DNA of 64,000 nucleotides from Planctomycetota bacterium (GTDB lineage Bacteria > Planctomycetota > UBA1135 > UBA2386): assembly GCA_016794565.1 (NCBI GenBank), contig JAEUHQ010000065.1, positions 1 to 64,000 on the forward strand, in the 5' to 3' direction. The notes under the pieces are model-generated. The model searched no databases and was not told the origin of the DNA. It was given only the letters and a program-made list of their open reading frames with translations. Both the position numbers and the translations under genes were made by a program. This document shows positions 61,047-64,000 of the stretch, piece by piece (positions within the stretch are counted from its first letter, which is position 1; each line of letters starts with the position of its first letter).

Positions 61047-63592
61047 TGTGCGCCGCATCGCCGCTGTCCGGCACGGGCCGCCTTCTCCTCGCCGCGGCGC
61101 TCCTCGCGTGCTCCGCGACCGCGCAGTGCAGCTTCGCATCCGGGCCGGGTGACCCGGTGTCGACGCCACGCGGCAAGGTCTCGTGCTCGGTGCTCTGGGA
61201 CCCGGACGGTGCCGGGCCGGCGCCGGTCGCTCTCGTCGTCGGCGGCTCGTTCACGGTGGGATCAGGGGACACGCAGGTCGCGATGTGGGACGGCAGCGCG
61301 TGGACGTCGCTCGGCCAGATCGTTCCGTCGACGAACGGCGTCGGTGCGCTCGCGGTGTGGAACGGCGACCTCGTCGCCGCCGTCGGCGCCACGGTGTACC
61401 GACGGTCCGGCGGGACGTGGCTGACACTCGGCTCCGGCGGTTCGGGGCCGACGATCGCGGCGATGACCGTCTTCAACGGTGACCTCGTCGTCGCGGGGGA
61501 CTTCCTCGCGATGAACGGCACCGCCGCCAACTGCGTCGCTCGCTGGAACGGCACGACGTGGGCGGCGCTCGGGGCCGGCGTCAGCGGCGGATCGGTGCGC
61601 GCACTCGCCGTCTACACCTTCCTGAACCAGAGTGCGCTCTACGTCGGCGGCTCGTTCACGCACGCCGCCGGTCTCGCGTCGAACTGCCTCGCGGTCTGGA
61701 CCGGCAGCAGCTGGTTCGCGACGCCGGGATGTGACGCGCCGGTGAACGCGCTCGCAACGCGCCTCACGGCAGCGGTCACGACGTCGTACCTGATCCTCGG
61801 CGGCGAGTTCGCGACGGCGGGCGGCGTCGCCGCCGACAAGGTGGCGCGCTTCTCCGTCGCGACGAACACCTGGACCGGCCTCGGCACGACCCCGTCGACG
61901 CTCCTCCCGGTGCGCACGCTGCTCGTGCGGTCGTTCGTCTCGTCGTACGAGGTCGCGGCCGGGCAGGGCGACCGCGTGCTGCTGTGGGCCGGCAGCGGCT
62001 GGGGCACGCTCGGTCCGGCGCTGACGACGCAGTTCGACGTGTCGTCGCCCGGGGCCGTCGTTCGCACGGTGTCGTACTTCGGCGGCAGCTACGTCGCCGG
62101 ACTCACCGACGCGTTTTTCTCCGGCGGCGTTCGTGCCTTCGACGGGACGGCCTGGCAGACGCTCGACGGAGCGGGGATCCCGCGGCCGGTGCGCTGTGTT
62201 CTGCCGACCGACGGTGACGTCGTGATCGGCGGTGCGTTCGCGACGATCTCGGGCGCCACGAGGAACGGCATCGCGCGCGGGAACGCGAACGCGTGGCAAC
62301 CGCTCGGCGGCGGCGTGACCGGCGGCAACGGTTCCGTCGACGCACTCGTGCGGCTCCCCGACGGCGACATCGTCGCGGGGGGCACGTTCTCGATCGCCAA
62401 CGGCGGTGTCGCGGACCGGATCGCCCGATGGAACGGCACGAGCTGGCAGCCGCTCGGTCTCGGCACGAACGGTCCCGTGCGTTCCCTCGCGGTGATGCCG
62501 AACGGCGACCTGATCGCCGGCGGCTCCTTCTCGTCGGCCGGCGGTGTTCTCGTCGCCAACATCGCGCGATGGAACGGGTCCGCGTGGAGCGACTGCAACG
62601 CCGGCTGCAACGGCCCGGTGAACGCCCTGTGCGTGACCGGCGGCGGCGACCTGATCGTGGGCGGCGAGTTCTACGAGGTCGGGCCGCTCGCCTACCCGGC
62701 TGCGCGCATAGCGGTGTGGAACAACGGATGGGGAGCGCTCGGCGCCGGCCTCGCCGGGACCGTGAATGCCCTCGCGGCGACGCCCGATGGCAGGTTCGTC
62801 GCGGGCGGAGCGTTCCAGCAGTCGGGATCGAGCCAGGTGCACTTCGTCGCGCGTTGGAACGGGTTCGGGTTCACGCCGCTGCCCTACAGCGGACAACAGC
62901 TCGACGCGCAGGTGTTCGCGGTCGCGGTCCTGCCCGACGCGTCGATCGTCGTGGGCGGCGCAACGGACAACTTCTCGACGACGGGCGGCGCCGTTTCGGC
63001 CAACGTCGCGCGGATCGTCTCCGACTACTCGACGTGGGAGCCGCTGCCCGTGGGAGGTTCGATTGCTCCCGCCTTCGTGCGGGCGATGGCGACGACGGCC
63101 ACCGGCGAGATCGTCGTCGGCGGTTACTTCCACGGTGCTGGCGGCGCGGTGGCGGGCAACGTCGCGCGCATCGCGTCCACGTGTCCGGCCGCAGCCGTGC
63201 CGTATGGCTCCGGCTGCGTCGGCGCGGGCGGCGCGAACCTGCTCGCTGCGACCACGCTGCCGTGGCAGACCGCGACGCTGCACACGCGCGCCACCGGGAT
63301 GCCGCCGCTGGGCATCGCGCTCGTGCTGTTCGGGTTCACGCAGGTGTCGGCGCCGCTCGCCGCGCTGTTGCCCGAAGGCGCTCCCGGGTGCGACCTGCTC
63401 ACGACGCCCGACATCGTGCTCGCCGCACTGCCGGTCGCCGGCGTGCTCGACACCGCCATCTTCCTCGCGCCGTCGCCGTCGCTGGTCGGCGTGACGTTCT
63501 TCCACCAGGTCGTGCCGTTCCAGAACTTCGGCAGCGGGCCGCTCGTGATCACCGCGACGAACGGGCTCGCCCTCACCGGTGGTTCTTACTGA
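61046..63592 (+). CDS. Secreted repeat protein, paralog 3 of 3
   Basis: An 848-aa protein from ATG 61046, sharing one base with the previous stop. The signal peptide is RLLLAAALLACSATAQ. It is more diverged than the other two: fewer identical stretches, but the same repeat type (LVVAGDFLAMNGTAANCVARW and IVAGGTFSIANGG) and the same C-terminal domain, ending ITATNGLALTGGSY. The three genes probably arose by tandem duplication. Confidence 0.87.
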   Translation: MCAASPLSGTGRLLLAAALLACSATAQCSFASGPGDPVSTPRGKVSCSVLWDPDGAGPAPVALVVGGSFTVGSGDTQVAMWDGSAWTSLGQIVPSTNGVGALAVWNGDLVAAVGATVYRRSGGTWLTLGSGGSGPTIAAMTVFNGDLVVAGDFLAMNGTAANCVARWNGTTWAALGAGVSGGSVRALAVYTFLNQSALYVGGSFTHAAGLASNCLAVWTGSSWFATPGCDAPVNALATRLTAAVTTSYLILGGEFATAGGVAADKVARFSVATNTWTGLGTTPSTLLPVRTLLVRSFVSSYEVAAGQGDRVLLWAGSGWGTLGPALTTQFDVSSPGAVVRTVSYFGGSYVAGLTDAFFSGGVRAFDGTAWQTLDGAGIPRPVRCVLPTDGDVVIGGAFATISGATRNGIARGNANAWQPLGGGVTGGNGSVDALVRLPDGDIVAGGTFSIANGGVADRIARWNGTSWQPLGLGTNGPVRSLAVMPNGDLIAGGSFSSAGGVLVANIARWNGSAWSDCNAGCNGPVNALCVTGGGDLIVGGEFYEVGPLAYPAARIAVWNNGWGALGAGLAGTVNALAATPDGRFVAGGAFQQSGSSQVHFVARWNGFGFTPLPYSGQQLDAQVFAVAVLPDASIVVGGATDNFSTTGGAVSANVARIVSDYSTWEPLPVGGSIAPAFVRAMATTATGEIVVGGYFHGAGGAVAGNVARIASTCPAAAVPYGSGCVGAGGANLLAATTLPWQTATLHTRATGMPPLGIALVLFGFTQVSAPLAALLPEGAPGCDLLTTPDIVLAALPVAGVLDTAIFLAPSPSLVGVTFFHQVVPFQNFGSGPLVITATNGLALTGGSY

Positions 63593-63604
63593 TCGGTCGA
63601 TCAG
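63589..63604. terminator. Hairpin containing both stop codons (paralog 3 / TPR gene)
   Basis: CTGATC-GGTC-GATCAG: a 6-bp stem with a 4-nt loop. The TGA of paralog 3 (63590-63592) pairs with the TCA of the convergent gene (63601-63603). No U-tract. Function inferred. Confidence 0.4.
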
Positions 63605-64000
63605 CGGGCGAGGCGGTCGCGCAACGCGAGGCCGGCGCGATACGCGTCGTCGTCCCACTGGTCGCGCTGGGCGTCGGGCCGCGCGGCCTCGAGTTTCGCG
63701 AGGCCCGCGGCGAGCTCTTCGCGTGCGGCGGTGTCGTCGCCGCGCAGGGCCGCGATCTCCGCGAGGCGCACCATCGACACACCCCAGGGTACGAGGAACC
63801 ACGGATCGTCCGGGTTCTTCGCGACGTCGGCGTCGAGTTCCGCGACCGTGCTGCGATACAGCTCGGCGGCGCGCGCCCGGTAGTCGTCCGCGACCGCGGC
63901 ATCCGCACAACCCGCCGCGGCGAGTCGCATGCTGTCGGCCGCGCGGCGGAACCCGAACCAGGTCGGCCGCGCCTTCAGGATCAGGTCCGCTGCGGCCACC
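63601..64000 (-). CDS. TPR-like helical protein (5' end outside window)
   Basis: The C-terminal 132 residues of a minus-strand gene; the start is beyond the right edge. The visible part is all helical with TPR-like features: DYRARAAELYRSTVAELDADVAKNPDDPW, then WGVSMVRLAEIAALRGDDTAAREELAAGLAKLEA. No enzyme motif is present. It likely mediates protein-protein contacts. Confidence 0.6.
   Translation of the reverse strand, partial: VAAADLILKARPTWFGFRRAADSMRLAAAGCADAAVADDYRARAAELYRSTVAELDADVAKNPDDPWFLVPWGVSMVRLAEIAALRGDDTAAREELAAGLAKLEAARPDAQRDQWDDDAYRAGLALRDRLAR

Overview
The window is a 64 kb stretch of a high-GC bacterial chromosome that best fits a planctomycete (Planctomycetota), probably one with many secreted and lipid-anchored proteins. 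This placement is inferred from gene content: large secreted beta-propeller or parallel beta-helix proteins ending in a common C-terminal domain, a Ser/Thr kinase fused to a formylglycine-generating-enzyme-like domain, an ECF sigma factor fused through a membrane helix to extracytoplasmic domains, and short or loosely ordered operons. No 16S rRNA or tRNA is visible to confirm it. No CRISPR array, prophage or insertion sequence was seen. Genes are densely packed on both strands with many 1-8 nt gaps or overlaps.

Layout. 1-7.3 kb: two related secreted proteins (the first only as its last residues), a short thiol-peroxidase-like gene with an in-frame TGA exactly at its redox-active position (a predicted selenoprotein), a decayed nucleotidyltransferase, a PLP aminotransferase and a kinase-FGE fusion. 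7.3-12.5 kb (minus): a lipoprotein, a large Lhr-type helicase and a membrane-anchored protein. 12.7-25.6 kb: M1 peptidase, RlmI-like rRNA methyltransferase, ThiS, the membrane-tethered ECF sigma fusion, a kelch lipoprotein (minus), ThiG, a CPBP protease, a gamma-carbonic anhydrase, an FG-GAP/VCBS lipoprotein and a sugar nucleotidyltransferase. 25.6-27.0 kb: a lower-GC segment with a Cys-rich small ORF and an unknown membrane protein. 27.1-30.9 kb: amidohydrolase, LarE and M28 peptidase. 31-38.3 kb (minus): two lipoproteins, then a translationally coupled sugar-nucleotide/glycan operon (nucleotidyltransferase, epimerase, CapD-like dehydratase, glycosyltransferase-methyltransferase fusion). 38.4-50.9 kb: housekeeping genes (ffh, rpsP, maf, rpmE, prfA, prmC, ssb) mixed with a two-domain aspartyl-protease lipoprotein, an epimerase, a coupled radical SAM/DUF1826-like pair, a PilZ protein and membrane proteins. 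51.2-64 kb: a glucose/sorbosone-dehydrogenase-like secreted protein, glnS, a beta-helix protein, and three tandem paralogous secreted repeat proteins of about 850 aa, ending in a partial TPR-like gene.

The points most worth following up are: (1) the predicted selenocysteine protein with U38-x-x-C41 and a SECIS-like hairpin directly after the UGA; (2) GC-rich hairpins at convergent gene ends, in four of which both stop codons form the outer stem; (3) a -10-like hexamer about 6 nt before several start codons, which suggests leaderless transcripts; (4) the ECF sigma factor carrying its own membrane anchor and extracytoplasmic domains; (5) a C-terminal domain shared by most secreted proteins here, which may be a sorting signal.
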